Notes under the pieces: generated by a model | Databases searched by the model: none | The model's input: the letters and a program-made list of their open reading frames with translations, nothing else | What the model was told of the DNA's origin: nothing | Program-made: the position numbers and the translations under genes | Assembly (NCBI RefSeq): GCF_001506075.1 | Contig: NZ_KQ947475.1 | Coordinates: 2,858,631-2,922,630, forward strand | DNA from: Vibrio sp. MEBiC08052 | Lineage (GTDB): Bacteria > Pseudomonadota > Gammaproteobacteria > Enterobacterales > Vibrionaceae | Length of the DNA stretch: 64,000 bases | Direction: 5' to 3' | Shown: positions 18,849 through 28,223 of the stretch, in pieces | Layout: every line of letters begins with the position of its first letter | Position numbering within the stretch: the first letter of the stretch is position 1

Positions 18849-18868
18849 AAAAAGTGACATCGTCACTT
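18849..18868 (-). terminator. Terminator of moeA-moeB
   Basis: AAGTGAC (18852-18858) / GTCACTT (18862-18868) with a three-base loop. On the minus strand a short T-run (TTTTTA) follows. It lies just past the moeB stop. Confidence 0.75.
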
Positions 18869-18876
18869 AAATCGTA

Positions 18877-19647
18877 TCAATCAGCTGTACTGCAACAGAC
18901 CGGGCAGTTCTCTCGCCGGGGGAGTTTCATGGCTTGCCATGACAGCGTCATCGCATCTAATAACAGCACTTTGCCTCGCAGCGGCTGACCATAATTCGCC
19001 AAAACTTTGAGTGTTTCCAGTGCTTGCATCGCACCAATCACCCCGACGACTGGCGCGAGTACGCCATTTTCGACACAAGTCGGCGCGTGATTGCCAAATA
19101 ATGTACTGAAGCATTGATAACAAGGTTCATCGGTTTGATAAGTGAAGACACTTAAGAAACCTTCCATACGGATTGCCGCACCGGAGATGAGCGGTGTCTT
19201 GGTTTGAAAACAGAGTTGATTGAGCTGATTACGGGTGGCGATATTGTCACTGGCATCCAGTACGGCATCATGATGTGCCATCAGTGCCAATAGCGAAGGT
19301 TCGTCGAGCCGTCGGGCAATCGTTTCAATCTGAAGATAAGGATTCAATTGGCGCAGCGAATCTGCCGCAGAATCGACTTTTAGCCGTCCGATATCCTGAT
19401 CGGTATGTAAAATTTGTCGCTGGAGATTGGATAGTTCCACCACATCATCATCGACCAGTGTGATGTTGCCAACGCCAGCACTGGCAAGATATTGACTGGC
19501 TGCACACCCCAGACCGCCGGCACCGATGATCAGCACCCGCCCCTGTTTGAGCGCTTCTTGTCCCTCAAAATCAAACTGTTTTAAGATAATCTGGCGGTTG
19601 TAGCGCAGATGCTCGTCATCACTGAGCAACTCGTCATGCGTCGTCAT
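18877..19647 (-). CDS. moeB: Molybdopterin-synthase adenylyltransferase
   Basis: A 256-residue E1-like enzyme that adenylates the C-terminal glycine of MoaD so it can receive sulfur for molybdopterin synthesis. The nucleotide-binding IIGAGGLGCAAS lies at residues 41-51, with DDDVVELSNLQRQILH and the DASDNIATR motif after it. Zinc ligands are the CxxC pairs in EPCYQC and NCPVC near the C-terminus. Length is as usual for MoeB. It starts 11 bases after the moeA stop, so they form one operon. Note that sulfurtransferase sseA is the next gene downstream; a supply role in sulfuration is possible but not shown. Confidence 0.96.
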   Translation of the reverse strand: MTTHDELLSDDEHLRYNRQIILKQFDFEGQEALKQGRVLIIGAGGLGCAASQYLASAGVGNITLVDDDVVELSNLQRQILHTDQDIGRLKVDSAADSLRQLNPYLQIETIARRLDEPSLLALMAHHDAVLDASDNIATRNQLNQLCFQTKTPLISGAAIRMEGFLSVFTYQTDEPCYQCFSTLFGNHAPTCVENGVLAPVVGVIGAMQALETLKVLANYGQPLRGKVLLLDAMTLSWQAMKLPRRENCPVCCSTAD

Positions 19648-19658
19648 TTTGTTTCTCT

Positions 19659-20894
19659 CTAATATAACGCTGGATTAAACGGTTCGATGGTGACGGTTTC
19701 ACCGGCTTCAACTGAGCCACGTTGCTGTTCGAGAACGATGAAACAGTTGGCGGTACTCATTGCACGGAATGCTCCGGAACTTTGATTCCCCGCATTATCG
19801 ACGACGATTTGCCCATTCTTGACGCTGAAAATCCCGCGTTGATAATCGGTCCGGCCGGGGGATTTTTTAAATGAAACCTTGCTGACTGCTTGCATTTGCG
19901 CTGGCGCCCGCCATTGGGTATGGCCTGCGAGTTTGGCGAGCATCGGCTGAACTAAAACATATAAAGTTACCACCGCAGAAACCGGATTCCCGGGGAGTCC
20001 GCAAAATAGCGAATGATTCAGTTTACCGAAAGCAAAGGGTTTACCCGGCTTAATGGCGATTTTCCAGAAATTGATTTTACCGAGCGATTCGAGAATGGTT
20101 TTGGTGTAGTCGGCTTCTCCGACACTTACGCCGCCCGATGTAATGACAACATCCGCAAGCGACTGGGCTTGTTGGAATGTTTCAGTAAGTTGCGTTTGAT
20201 TATCGGGAATGATCCCTAAGTCGATCACATCACAACCGAAATTTTCGAGAATAGGGCGAATGGCATAACGATTACTGTCGTAGATCTGTCCTGCGTCGAG
20301 CTTTTCACCCACAGGTTTAAGTTCATCCCCGGTTGAGAAAATCGCAACTTTAGGTTTGCGCAACACCAGTACCTGACTAATCCCCAATGATGCCAGTAGT
20401 GGTAAATCCCGGACGGTCAGACGGCTGCCGGCAGGGAGCACAACCTCATTCTGTTTGAGGTCATCACCTTGAGGACGAATATTGGCCTGCGCTTTCACCT
20501 GAGAGGTGAGGAAGTGAATCCCTTCTGGGGTTGCTTCGGTTTTCTCCTGCATAATCACGGCATCACAACCGGTGGGGACGGGAGCGCCAGTCATGATTCG
20601 AATGCAGGTCTTTTCCGGCCATTCGCCACTAAAAGGCTGCCCGGCAAATGCTTTTCCCGCCAGCGGGAGCGTGTCTGTTGTGGTGAGGTCTTGAGTCCGG
20701 ACTGCATAGCCGTCCATTGCTGAATTATCAAAAGGGGGGACATCAATCGGAGAGCGGACATCTTCGGCGAGCACATGACCTAATGCCGTTTCGAGGGGAA
20801 GTTTTTGACTGATTTTTAGCGGAGAAACATCAGCCAGCATGGTTTGAATCGCATCTTCAATCGGGAGAAGTCCTTGGGTATCACAGCATCCCAT
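19659..20894 (-). CDS. moeA: Molybdopterin molybdenumtransferase
   Basis: A 411-residue enzyme that inserts molybdate into adenylylated molybdopterin. Typical motifs are VPPFDNSAMDGYAV near residue 53, RIMTGAPVPTGCDAVIMQE, GDELKPVG, the TSGGVSVGEADYTK molybdopterin-binding loop and KPGKPFAFGKL. It is the first gene of moeA-moeB and is divergent from folE across a 259-bp region. The start MGCCDTQGLL (ATG 20894) agrees with the usual N-terminus of the family. The identification is secure. Confidence 0.97.
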   Translation of the reverse strand: MGCCDTQGLLPIEDAIQTMLADVSPLKISQKLPLETALGHVLAEDVRSPIDVPPFDNSAMDGYAVRTQDLTTTDTLPLAGKAFAGQPFSGEWPEKTCIRIMTGAPVPTGCDAVIMQEKTEATPEGIHFLTSQVKAQANIRPQGDDLKQNEVVLPAGSRLTVRDLPLLASLGISQVLVLRKPKVAIFSTGDELKPVGEKLDAGQIYDSNRYAIRPILENFGCDVIDLGIIPDNQTQLTETFQQAQSLADVVITSGGVSVGEADYTKTILESLGKINFWKIAIKPGKPFAFGKLNHSLFCGLPGNPVSAVVTLYVLVQPMLAKLAGHTQWRAPAQMQAVSKVSFKKSPGRTDYQRGIFSVKNGQIVVDNAGNQSSGAFRAMSTANCFIVLEQQRGSVEAGETVTIEPFNPALY

Positions 20895-21153
20895 ATCTAT
20901 TATCCTAATTCGCGTTATATAATTTTGAGGGGTTACTTTAGCATGAATCGTTTCATACCGAGTGTGCTTTCATGAATATTTTAATGCAATGTATTGCACT
21001 TTTTAATGCGGCAGGTCTACGGATGAATTCATCAATTATTATGTGATGAGACGGTTCTGATTTCCTGCCTTAAATTGTGGATGTAATTATGACAAATTCC
21101 GAGTATCCTTGTCAGCCATCCGGAGGAAGGGTTGAATCAAGAGAGGTTATGTC

Positions 21154-21810
21154 ATGTCAGGTCTGAGCGAGTCTGCTTTGCTGGTCAAAAATGCACTCGA
21201 ACATCGTGGTTTAGAAACGCCGATGCGTTTGAATCCGATTGGACGAGAAGAGAAGAAAGAAAAAATAGAATATCACATGCGTGAGATTCTCAATCTGCTC
21301 GGACTGGATTTAACTGACGATAGCCTTGAAGAGACCCCGCATCGTATTGCCAAAATGTATGTGGATGAAGTGTTCTCCGGCCTGGATTATCAAAATTTTC
21401 CGAAGATCACCCTGATTGAAAATAAAATGAAAGTCAGTGAGATGGTTCGGGTTAAAGACATTACCGTGACCAGTACCTGCGAACATCATTTGGTCACTAT
21501 TGACGGAAAAGCAGCGGTTGCCTACATTCCCCGAGGCAAAATTATCGGTTTATCGAAAATTAACCGGATTGTTCGTTTCTTTTCCCAGCGCCCACAGGTG
21601 CAAGAACGAATGACCCAGCAGATTCTGGTGGCATTACAAGTGCTGTTAGAAACAGATGATGTCGCGGTGACGATTGATGCGACCCACTATTGTGTTAAAG
21701 CCCGTGGCGTGATGGATGCAACCAGTGAAACGACGACGACCGCACTGGGGGGATTGTTCAAGTCGAATCCGGCAACCCGGTCCGAATTTCTTCATGGTCT
21801 CTTAGGTTAA
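21154..21810 (+). CDS. folE: GTP cyclohydrolase I
   Basis: A 218-residue enzyme that converts GTP to 7,8-dihydroneopterin triphosphate, the first step of folate synthesis. Zinc ligands Cys109 and His112 ([13 protein letters not shown]) and Cys180 ([11 protein letters not shown]) are visible, as is [16 protein letters not shown]. Length matches E. coli FolE. GAGAGG seven bases upstream supports ATG 21154; an ATG five bases earlier is out of frame. It is a monocistronic unit ended by a strong terminator and divergent from moeAB. The identification is secure. Confidence 0.98.
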   Translation: MSGLSESALLVKNALEHRGLETPMRLNPIGREEKKEKIEYHMREILNLLGLDLTDDSLEETPHRIAKMYVDEVFSGLDYQNFPKITLIENKMKVSEMVRVKDITVTSTCEHHLVTIDGKAAVAYIPRGKIIGLSKINRIVRFFSQRPQVQERMTQQILVALQVLLETDDVAVTIDATHYCVKARGVMDATSETTTTALGGLFKSNPATRSEFLHGLLG

Positions 21811-21857
21811 ATACCGAGCAATTCAAACCAGAAGATTGAAGAACAAATTCAAAGAGA

Positions 21858-21886
21858 AAACCGAGTGGTTCACACTCGGTTTTTTT
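21858..21886 (+). terminator. Rho-independent terminator of folE
   Basis: AAACCGAGTG (21858-21867) / CACTCGGTTT (21873-21882), a ten-base perfect stem with a five-base loop and a run of T. It lies 48 bases after the folE stop. Confidence 0.95.
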
Positions 21887-21957
21887 ATGGGTGTTGCAAA
21901 TACTTTAGTCATACAACACTTTAGTCATGCAAACAATTGAATCAGAAAGTGCCTGAA

Positions 21958-24576
21958 TCAGAAATTGTCATGCGACAGACGGGGAAGTTGTCGCGCGAGA
22001 TGATGCAGTGATGGATTGTGGTGGATGGCCTGAATCACCAGTCGGGCAATCCGTTGTGCGCCCTGCTGTTGAAAATGGGTGGTGTCCGGTTTTGCGAGTG
22101 AACCGGTCTTATCGGCGTAGTATGGATATTGTACCGGATCAACAGCAAGCCAAATATTTTTCCATTCGTCACCGCTGGTCTGGTTGACCATATCAATCAC
22201 CATTGCCTGTAGATCGATCAGCGGTACATGATTGAGACGTGCCGTGTCTTCAATGGTTTGGGTATAGTTTCCGACATATTGATAGCCGTTATCTGCATTT
22301 TGTGCCGTAATATGCTGCTGTGGCGTGATTGGTGTGCCATTACCGCCATGAATGCTTTTCGCACGGGGAACCGGGGTAATCAACACCGGATGCATATGAT
22401 GACGACGCGCAAAATTTAGGTATCTTTCGAGCGAGTGCTGAAAGGAGTCGTGCCATGCCCAAAATGGGTACTGAGGATTACCCCAGCCATCGTTCGGATA
22501 GGTACATAAGTTTGCCACATCAACAGTACCTCGTCCCGCTTTGGCACCGTTGCATTTCTCATCATTGTGTCCAAATTGAATCAGCAGGAAGTCATGAGGC
22601 CGGACAAGTGGCTCGATCTGGCTGAGCCAGCGGCCATTGATGAAATCTTTTGAACTTCGCCCCGAGCGAGCGGCATTGACGACTTGTAACCGACGACCAT
22701 TGGATACCATGTCCGCAAATGCCTGCCCCCATCCCATACGCGGATAAACGTCATTGTCGTAGTTGGAGACGGTTGAATCGCCGACCAGAAAGATCCGGCG
22801 TTTGGCTGACTGGATCAACTGTTTGGTGTCGGCAAGCTGTTCACCGGTAATTTGGTATCCTGCGACCGTATTTGCGGCAAGGATCGAATGAAATGACAGG
22901 TCGGTCAGGTAGGTTTTGGCTGTTAATCCAGTTTTAGTGTCATAGCCGCGATTATGGATAACCTGACTGGCAAGTTTACGAATGACCGGCTCATAGAGAT
23001 CCGAATAACTGACGGGATTCCACGATTGCTGAGCATCGATGCCATATGCTTCGGCAACAGACTGGAAGGCCGTTGTGAAATTTTGCTGTGCTTGTTGTAG
23101 TACCGCTGCCGAAAAGGCCGGTAGCTTATCCATTTCATTGAGTAATGCCGGACCGTTAATCCCTTCATGCGCAGCAAGTACGGAGACAATCAGATCACTG
23201 AACGGATTGACGTTACCGATGGTCGTGCCGTTATTATTGATGTCACTGATCAAAGCGCTGGCACAGACTGACTGGTAAGTGTCTCTGTGCAGACAGGAAG
23301 AGCCACTTTGATCATCAACTGCGACCAGAACCGGTGGGGTCATACCTGCAATTGATGCTTGGTAATATCCGGCGGAATCGGTCAAAGTGGTCGCTGTCTG
23401 ACCGCTGCTGCCTTTCAGACGAACCTTGGCAGGGAAAGTCATCCGCGAATGAATTACCTGACCCTTGAGCATACTTTGTGGGCCGAGAGAAACATCGGGT
23501 TGCCAGCCGTCCAAAATATGACTGCGGGTATACTGTGTCGCATCGGCATCACTCAGTTGTCGTCTCGCTGTATCGGAAGCATCGGCTGTGCCGGCTCCGG
23601 TATTCTGATATTCCCAAAAGCGACTGTCTTCAGGGTAGAACCAAATAACATTGCCATGGATGTCTTTACCGCTCATTTTATCCCAGCCAAAAATATGATC
23701 ATCCACATCACAATTGATGAAAGCCGTATGACCGATGGCATTCGGATCGGCATAACGACCATCCTCGAATGTCCGGGTCGGATGCCAAGGGCGTCCGAGA
23801 CCATAACTCGCAGCCGGAACCGCAGCTTCTTTGGATAACTGACAATCTTTAAATACCAGGCCGAAAGGAGAGTTGATGTTCGTGCTGGGGGCGGTCAGAT
23901 AACCTTGGGTGTTACCCGGCGTCACATCATCACGATACCGGGCGATCAACTGACTGTTTTCAAACAGAGCCGTGCCTTCACCGAAGATAAAATCGACGGT
24001 GCCAGTAATCACGGAGTTATCAACATAGGTATGTGGCGCGCGCAGATAGACCGTATCTTGGTAGCTCACCAGCCGGACATCTTTGAACTGTGAGCGATCC
24101 GCTTTGGTGGAAACCAATAGCGCAACGGCCTGTGTCCCACGAATCTTCGTCGGATCATCATCACTTTTGGCCTGATTGGCCGGAAAATCAAACCCGTTTT
24201 CGATGGTCAGAGAACGGGCGGTGAAATTGGCAGCATTAATGTACACAGTACGGCTGCCGGATGTGCCGTATTTCTTGCCATTTTTATCCAATGTGCCATT
24301 GGCGGTTGTGGCAGTAATGATCGTCTGATCGCGATTTTCACCGATGAGCATAATATGAGGACGAGAGACATTGAGTTTTTCGTGATAGATCCCATTGGTG
24401 ACATAGATGACGTACGGTTTTCCATCATCCGGAGCACTGTTAATGGCCTGCTGGATTGAAGTAAAGTCCGCAGAACCATCTAATGCGACTTTAGTGTCAT
24501 AGAGTGGGGCTGCGATGGCAGAAGAAAGACAGAGGAGGGAGGTGAGCCCTAAACCTGTCGTGGTCAGGTGATTCAT
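21958..24576 (-). CDS. Secreted two-domain pectin esterase: CE8 pectinesterase plus SGNH (CE12-like) acetylesterase
   Basis: An 872-residue exported protein with a signal peptide (residues 1-22, ending SSAIAA). Residues about 25-345 are a pectin methylesterase of family CE8: ADFTSIQQAIN, YQDTVYLR, GTVDFIFGEG (catalytic Asp near 190) and LGRPWHPTRTF near 263. A middle segment (about 360-590) begins with a carboxypeptidase-regulatory-like beta sandwich and continues into a helical part. The C-terminal 280 residues are an SGNH hydrolase like rhamnogalacturonan acetylesterase: FLVGDSTVSN near 593, a Gly/Asn block in NAARSGRSSKDF, FGHNDEK near 668, and DTTHF near 831 for the catalytic Asp/His. It would remove both methyl and acetyl groups from pectin outside the cell. 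No pectate lyase or uptake genes adjoin it. Domain identity is strong; substrate is inferred. Confidence 0.9.
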   Translation of the reverse strand: MNHLTTTGLGLTSLLCLSSAIAAPLYDTKVALDGSADFTSIQQAINSAPDDGKPYVIYVTNGIYHEKLNVSRPHIMLIGENRDQTIITATTANGTLDKNGKKYGTSGSRTVYINAANFTARSLTIENGFDFPANQAKSDDDPTKIRGTQAVALLVSTKADRSQFKDVRLVSYQDTVYLRAPHTYVDNSVITGTVDFIFGEGTALFENSQLIARYRDDVTPGNTQGYLTAPSTNINSPFGLVFKDCQLSKEAAVPAASYGLGRPWHPTRTFEDGRYADPNAIGHTAFINCDVDDHIFGWDKMSGKDIHGNVIWFYPEDSRFWEYQNTGAGTADASDTARRQLSDADATQYTRSHILDGWQPDVSLGPQSMLKGQVIHSRMTFPAKVRLKGSSGQTATTLTDSAGYYQASIAGMTPPVLVAVDDQSGSSCLHRDTYQSVCASALISDINNNGTTIGNVNPFSDLIVSVLAAHEGINGPALLNEMDKLPAFSAAVLQQAQQNFTTAFQSVAEAYGIDAQQSWNPVSYSDLYEPVIRKLASQVIHNRGYDTKTGLTAKTYLTDLSFHSILAANTVAGYQITGEQLADTKQLIQSAKRRIFLVGDSTVSNYDNDVYPRMGWGQAFADMVSNGRRLQVVNAARSGRSSKDFINGRWLSQIEPLVRPHDFLLIQFGHNDEKCNGAKAGRGTVDVANLCTYPNDGWGNPQYPFWAWHDSFQHSLERYLNFARRHHMHPVLITPVPRAKSIHGGNGTPITPQQHITAQNADNGYQYVGNYTQTIEDTARLNHVPLIDLQAMVIDMVNQTSGDEWKNIWLAVDPVQYPYYADKTGSLAKPDTTHFQQQGAQRIARLVIQAIHHNPSLHHLARQLPRLSHDNF

Positions 24577-24770
24577 ACAGAGGTTCCTTCTGTTATTGGG
24601 TAAAATAAAATTTATTTATTTTTATTTTGAAATGGTGTTTTATTTTATAATATTCAGAACAGATTAACTGTGATCAAATGAATACGCAAGCCACGGATGA
24701 GTAATAGAATGGTCAATATGTGAACGGGAATACATTGATAAATGAAATATCCGGATAAACGGAGGGCATA

Positions 24771-24792
24771 CCTTTCTGATCACTCAGAAAGG
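24771..24792. terminator. Perfect hairpin downstream of eutC
   Basis: CCTTTCTGA (24771-24779), loop TCAC, TCAGAAAGG (24784-24792). It lies 24 bases past the eutC stop on the minus strand. It lacks a T-tract, so it is a weak terminator or a 3'-end stabiliser. Confidence 0.5.
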
Positions 24793-24815
24793 CAATAAGA
24801 CGTTGATGAAGTGGA

Positions 24816-25685
24816 TTATTTTTGCATATTGACCAGACAGAATGTTGGTGCAGTTCCGGCTTGCAGGGCGTTATCCTCTGAGCGATCTTTGAGTCCGACA
24901 CCGGTCTGATGCAGACGCCGGGATTCTGTAAGCAAGTAGAAACATTTGTGGGCGGCTTGTTGATAGTCCAGCCCTTCCGGTCTCACATTTGAAATGCAGT
25001 TACGCAGAGAATCTTCCGTGCCCCGGTGTGGATGCCATGTCAGATAAAGCCCCATGCTATCCGGAGAGCTGAGTCCGGGGCGTTCTCCAATCAATACCAG
25101 AACTTCTTTGGCATTCAATGCTGCACCGACATCATCACCGACAGCAACACGCCCCTGTTCAACAATACACAGTGGTGCGATACGCCAGTTGTGGTGCGGA
25201 TCATGATGCAATTGATCAAGTAAATGTGTCAGAAATGGCGCAGCGTGATGGGTGATTGCATAGGAGGACAGGCCGTCAGCAATCACAATCGCGAGATCAA
25301 ATTCTGTTTCGGGTTGCTGATATTGCTGCAACTGATAAACAGAAGCTTCATTCAGACAGCGCCCATAATCCGGACGTTGTAGGTATTCCATTCGGTGCTG
25401 TGCCTGACTATGGAGTTCAAAGGCGGGCAGATAGGGCGAGAACAGCGGATTTGCCTCAAACTGGTGGCATAAGTCTGAAACGTCTAAAGGGACATGCACC
25501 GCATCGATGGCTTGGGCGTGAGATAACTGAAACTGGAGTAATGCTTGGGTTGGAATACTGGTCCCTGCACGGCCAATTCCAATTCGGGCATGAGTAAACT
25601 GGCGTAATTTCTCCCAAGGATCGTGATGAACATAGGCTTCTCCGGAATCGTCTGAAGGATGTCGCGAAAGGTGGCGGGGATTCAT
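24816..25685 (-). CDS. eutC: Ethanolamine ammonia-lyase light chain
   Basis: A 289-residue small subunit of the adenosylcobalamin-dependent ethanolamine ammonia-lyase. Family motifs are ARIGIGRAGTSIPTQALLQFQLSHAQAIDAVH, LAIVIADGLSSYAITHH and LIGERPGLSSPDSMGLYLTW. With EutB it converts ethanolamine to acetaldehyde and ammonia. ATG 25685 is chosen because it overlaps the eutB stop as ATGA and is the usual start (MNPRHLS...). The frame opens 19 codons earlier inside eutB. Translational coupling to eutB is evident. No reactivase (eutA), aldehyde dehydrogenase or shell protein genes follow. Confidence 0.96.
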   Translation of the reverse strand: MNPRHLSRHPSDDSGEAYVHHDPWEKLRQFTHARIGIGRAGTSIPTQALLQFQLSHAQAIDAVHVPLDVSDLCHQFEANPLFSPYLPAFELHSQAQHRMEYLQRPDYGRCLNEASVYQLQQYQQPETEFDLAIVIADGLSSYAITHHAAPFLTHLLDQLHHDPHHNWRIAPLCIVEQGRVAVGDDVGAALNAKEVLVLIGERPGLSSPDSMGLYLTWHPHRGTEDSLRNCISNVRPEGLDYQQAAHKCFYLLTESRRLHQTGVGLKDRSEDNALQAGTAPTFCLVNMQK

Positions 25686-27085
25686 GAAACCTCCTGAATG
25701 AGCTGAAGTGGCCGGGCAAATGACGGGGGTAAGGTATCGCACAACTGGGTATGGTTATCGGACGGTGCGATCTGCATTTTTTTCAGCCATGCATCGAATT
25801 CCGGTGCCGGCCGTAAACTGAGCACCTGACGGGCATATAACGCATCATGAAAAGAGGTGGTCTGATAATTGAGCATGATATCGTCAGAGCCGGGGATCCC
25901 CATGATGAAGGAACACTCGGCAACGCCTAACAGCGTGAGCAGATTGTCCATATCATTCTGATCTGCGTCTGCATGATTGGTATAGCAAATGTCGCATCCC
26001 ATCGGCAGCCCGAGCAGTTTGCCACAGAAATGATCCTCAAGACCGGCACGGGTAATCTGCTTGCCGTCGAACAGATATTCAGGGCCGATAAAGCCAACCA
26101 CAGTATTGACCAGCAGTGGATCAAACTTTCTCGCCACTGCATAAGCGCGCGCTTCACAGGTCTGTTGGTCGATACCATGATGCCCGTTGGCGGACAACGC
26201 ACTGCCTTGACCGGTTTCAAAATACATCACATTGTGGCCGACCGTGCCTCGTTTGAGGCTCAGGGCTGCATCATGGGCTTCAGCGAGTAGATTGAGGTTG
26301 ATGCCGAAGCCTTGGTTGGTCAATTCAGTTCCCCCAATCGATTGGAACACCAAATCGACCGGTGCGCCTAGTTCAATTGCCTCAAGCGTATTCGTGACAT
26401 GCGTCAGGACACAGGATTGGGTGGGAATTTCATAATGCTGAATGACATCATCCATTAAATGCATCAGTTTCATGGCTTGTTTGACATTGTCGGTTGCCGG
26501 ATTGATACCAATAACCGCATCACCATTACCGTACATCAAGCCGTCGAAGATGGATGCGGCAATGCCGTTCATATCGTCGGTAGGGTGATTCGGTTGCAAA
26601 CGGGTCGATAAATGGCCGCTCAGACCGATAGTGTTGCGAAATTGTGTGATTACATGACATTTTTTGGCGACTAGTATCAGATCCTGATTACGCATGATTT
26701 TACTGACGGCCGCTGCCATTTCGGGGGTTACGCCGGCTCGGATCCGAGCCAGTTCGACAGCAGTGGTTGTTTCTTGCAGTAGCCAGTTGCGAAAATCACC
26801 GACAGTCAGATGAGCAATTGTCGTGAAGGCTGCGGCATCGTGTTCATCGATGATTAATCGTGTGATTTCATCTTGCTCATACGGGATCAGGGCTTCATTC
26901 AAAAAAACTTTTAATGGCAGGTCTGCCAGTACCATTTGGGCAACCACCCGTTCTTCCGCCGATTGGGCAGCCACACCAGCCAATTGATCACCTGAACGGA
27001 GTGGTGAAGCTTTGGCCATGACTTCAGCCAGACTGGCAAACTGGTAGAGATGTGTCCCAAGCTGATATCGATAATGGGTCGGCAT
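25682..27085 (-). CDS. eutB: Ethanolamine ammonia-lyase heavy chain
   Basis: A 467-residue catalytic subunit, slightly longer than the enterobacterial form (about 453). Conserved segments include FRNTIGLSGHLSTRLQPNHPTDD, DGLMYGNGDAVIGINPATDN, VLTHVTNTLEAIELGAPVDLVFQSIGGTE, MYFETGQGSALSANGHHG and MGCDICYTNHADADQNDMD. Together with EutC it performs a B12-dependent radical deamination of ethanolamine. It is the first gene of a two-gene operon. The upstream 400 bases hold no recognisable B12 box, so cobalamin control by riboswitch is not supported. Cleavage product handling must rely on genes elsewhere. Confidence 0.97.
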   Translation of the reverse strand: MPTHYRYQLGTHLYQFASLAEVMAKASPLRSGDQLAGVAAQSAEERVVAQMVLADLPLKVFLNEALIPYEQDEITRLIIDEHDAAAFTTIAHLTVGDFRNWLLQETTTAVELARIRAGVTPEMAAAVSKIMRNQDLILVAKKCHVITQFRNTIGLSGHLSTRLQPNHPTDDMNGIAASIFDGLMYGNGDAVIGINPATDNVKQAMKLMHLMDDVIQHYEIPTQSCVLTHVTNTLEAIELGAPVDLVFQSIGGTELTNQGFGINLNLLAEAHDAALSLKRGTVGHNVMYFETGQGSALSANGHHGIDQQTCEARAYAVARKFDPLLVNTVVGFIGPEYLFDGKQITRAGLEDHFCGKLLGLPMGCDICYTNHADADQNDMDNLLTLLGVAECSFIMGIPGSDDIMLNYQTTSFHDALYARQVLSLRPAPEFDAWLKKMQIAPSDNHTQLCDTLPPSFARPLQLIQEVS

Positions 27086-27416
27086 AACATCCTCATCACT
27101 GGTTATTGTTATGGTTCAAAAATAGTCTGAGCAACGGTGTCTTACCAGACGGAACGTTTGATTGTTCTGAGTACCAAATGACTCTGATCACAAATGGACG
27201 ATAGCGAAATTCATTCCAATTGTGCGGTTAAAAATAACAGGGATAAAAGTGTTTAAAATTCAGTAGATTAAAATGAATTTATGTCGGAGCGATAATGTTA
27301 TTTGCGCGAATGGGGAGATGATTGCCCATTGCTGAATCATTGTATGATGGCTTTGCACCAGATAAGTGCGATACGTGCCGAGAGATAGGATATTGTATGG
27401 TTTGGTCGTCAACAGC
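27086..27416. other. Intergenic region upstream of eutB
   Basis: About 330 bp containing the presumed eutBC promoter. I searched by eye for a cobalamin riboswitch box and for a sigma-54 GG-N10-GC element and found neither. No ORF is supported. Confidence 0.4.
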
Positions 27417-27445
27417 AAAAAACGATCGGGGATGCCGATCGTTTT
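27417..27445 (-). terminator. Rho-independent terminator of elbB
   Basis: AAAACGATCGG (27419-27429) / CCGATCGTTTT (27435-27445), an eleven-base stem with a five-base loop and flanking T-run on the minus strand, 46 bases after the elbB stop. Confidence 0.9.
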
Positions 27446-27490
27446 TCGGTTGCCTTATCGGATGATTGATAACCGATAATCCTCATAAAC

Positions 27491-28141
27491 TTAAGCCAGT
27501 TCGACGAGTTTTTTGACCAGTTTATCGATACCCGAGGCGGCTTCTGAAATACTCCCGGCCAGCATATAGGCGGGGGTTGATAATACGTTGTAGCGTTCAT
27601 CATAAACAATGTCGTCAACCGGACAATCGATGTGCTCACCGCCCAGTGCCTGAAATGCAGCGGCCATATCGGGATCATGGCCAAGTGTGCCGCGGACACC
27701 TGCTTCGTAAATCATTGGGATGATTGCCGGGGCAATGCACAGATAACCGGCGGGTTTTCCTGATTGGGCGAAAGCACGACATGCAGAAGCAACGTGGGTG
27801 TTAATACTACATTCTGCGCCATTGATAGCAAAATCAGTCAGATTTTTCGCGGCACCAAATCCTCCCGGTAATAGCAGGGCATCATATTCACCGGGATTGA
27901 TGGTGGAGAGATCGGTAATCTGACCACGAGCGATGCGGGCAGACTCTGTCAGAACATTTCTTTTTTCTTCGGTGACATCACCGGTTTTGTGGTTGACGAC
28001 GTGGTGTTGCTCAATATCGGGAGCAAAACAATGCCAGCTTGCACCTTGGCGCTCGATAGCAAGCAGTGCCAGAACACTTTCGTGGATCTCCGCTCCGTCG
28101 AAGACGCCGCAACCGCTTAAAATGACAGCTATCTTTTTCAT
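27491..28141 (-). CDS. elbB: ElbB, DJ-1/PfpI-family glyoxalase
   Basis: A 216-residue DJ-1/PfpI superfamily protein of the ElbB type. It begins MKKIAVILSGCGVFDGAEIHESV, has LLPGGFGAAKNLTDFA in the middle and a nucleophile-elbow cysteine in HVASACRAFAQSGKP near residue 130. GTLGHDPDMAAAFQALGG near the end is ElbB-specific. E. coli ElbB has low glyoxalase activity and has been linked to isoprenoid synthesis, but its in vivo role is unsettled. ATG 28141 is the usual start; the frame opens eight codons earlier. A LysR gene precedes it by 82 bases on the same strand. Confidence 0.93.
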   Translation of the reverse strand: MKKIAVILSGCGVFDGAEIHESVLALLAIERQGASWHCFAPDIEQHHVVNHKTGDVTEEKRNVLTESARIARGQITDLSTINPGEYDALLLPGGFGAAKNLTDFAINGAECSINTHVASACRAFAQSGKPAGYLCIAPAIIPMIYEAGVRGTLGHDPDMAAAFQALGGEHIDCPVDDIVYDERYNVLSTPAYMLAGSISEAASGIDKLVKKLVELA

Positions 28142-28223
28142 GTTGTAATCCTTTCTGTTATTCAATTGTGTCGTGATTTGTGTATAAGCCTAGCATGATT
28201 TTTAACGTGCTGAGACTGTCGGT

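Noticed and set aside
27086..27490. Cobalamin riboswitch or sigma-54 promoter ahead of eutBC
   Set aside because: No B12-box core and no GG-N10-GC element found by eye; the nearest GG/GC pair has eight bases between.
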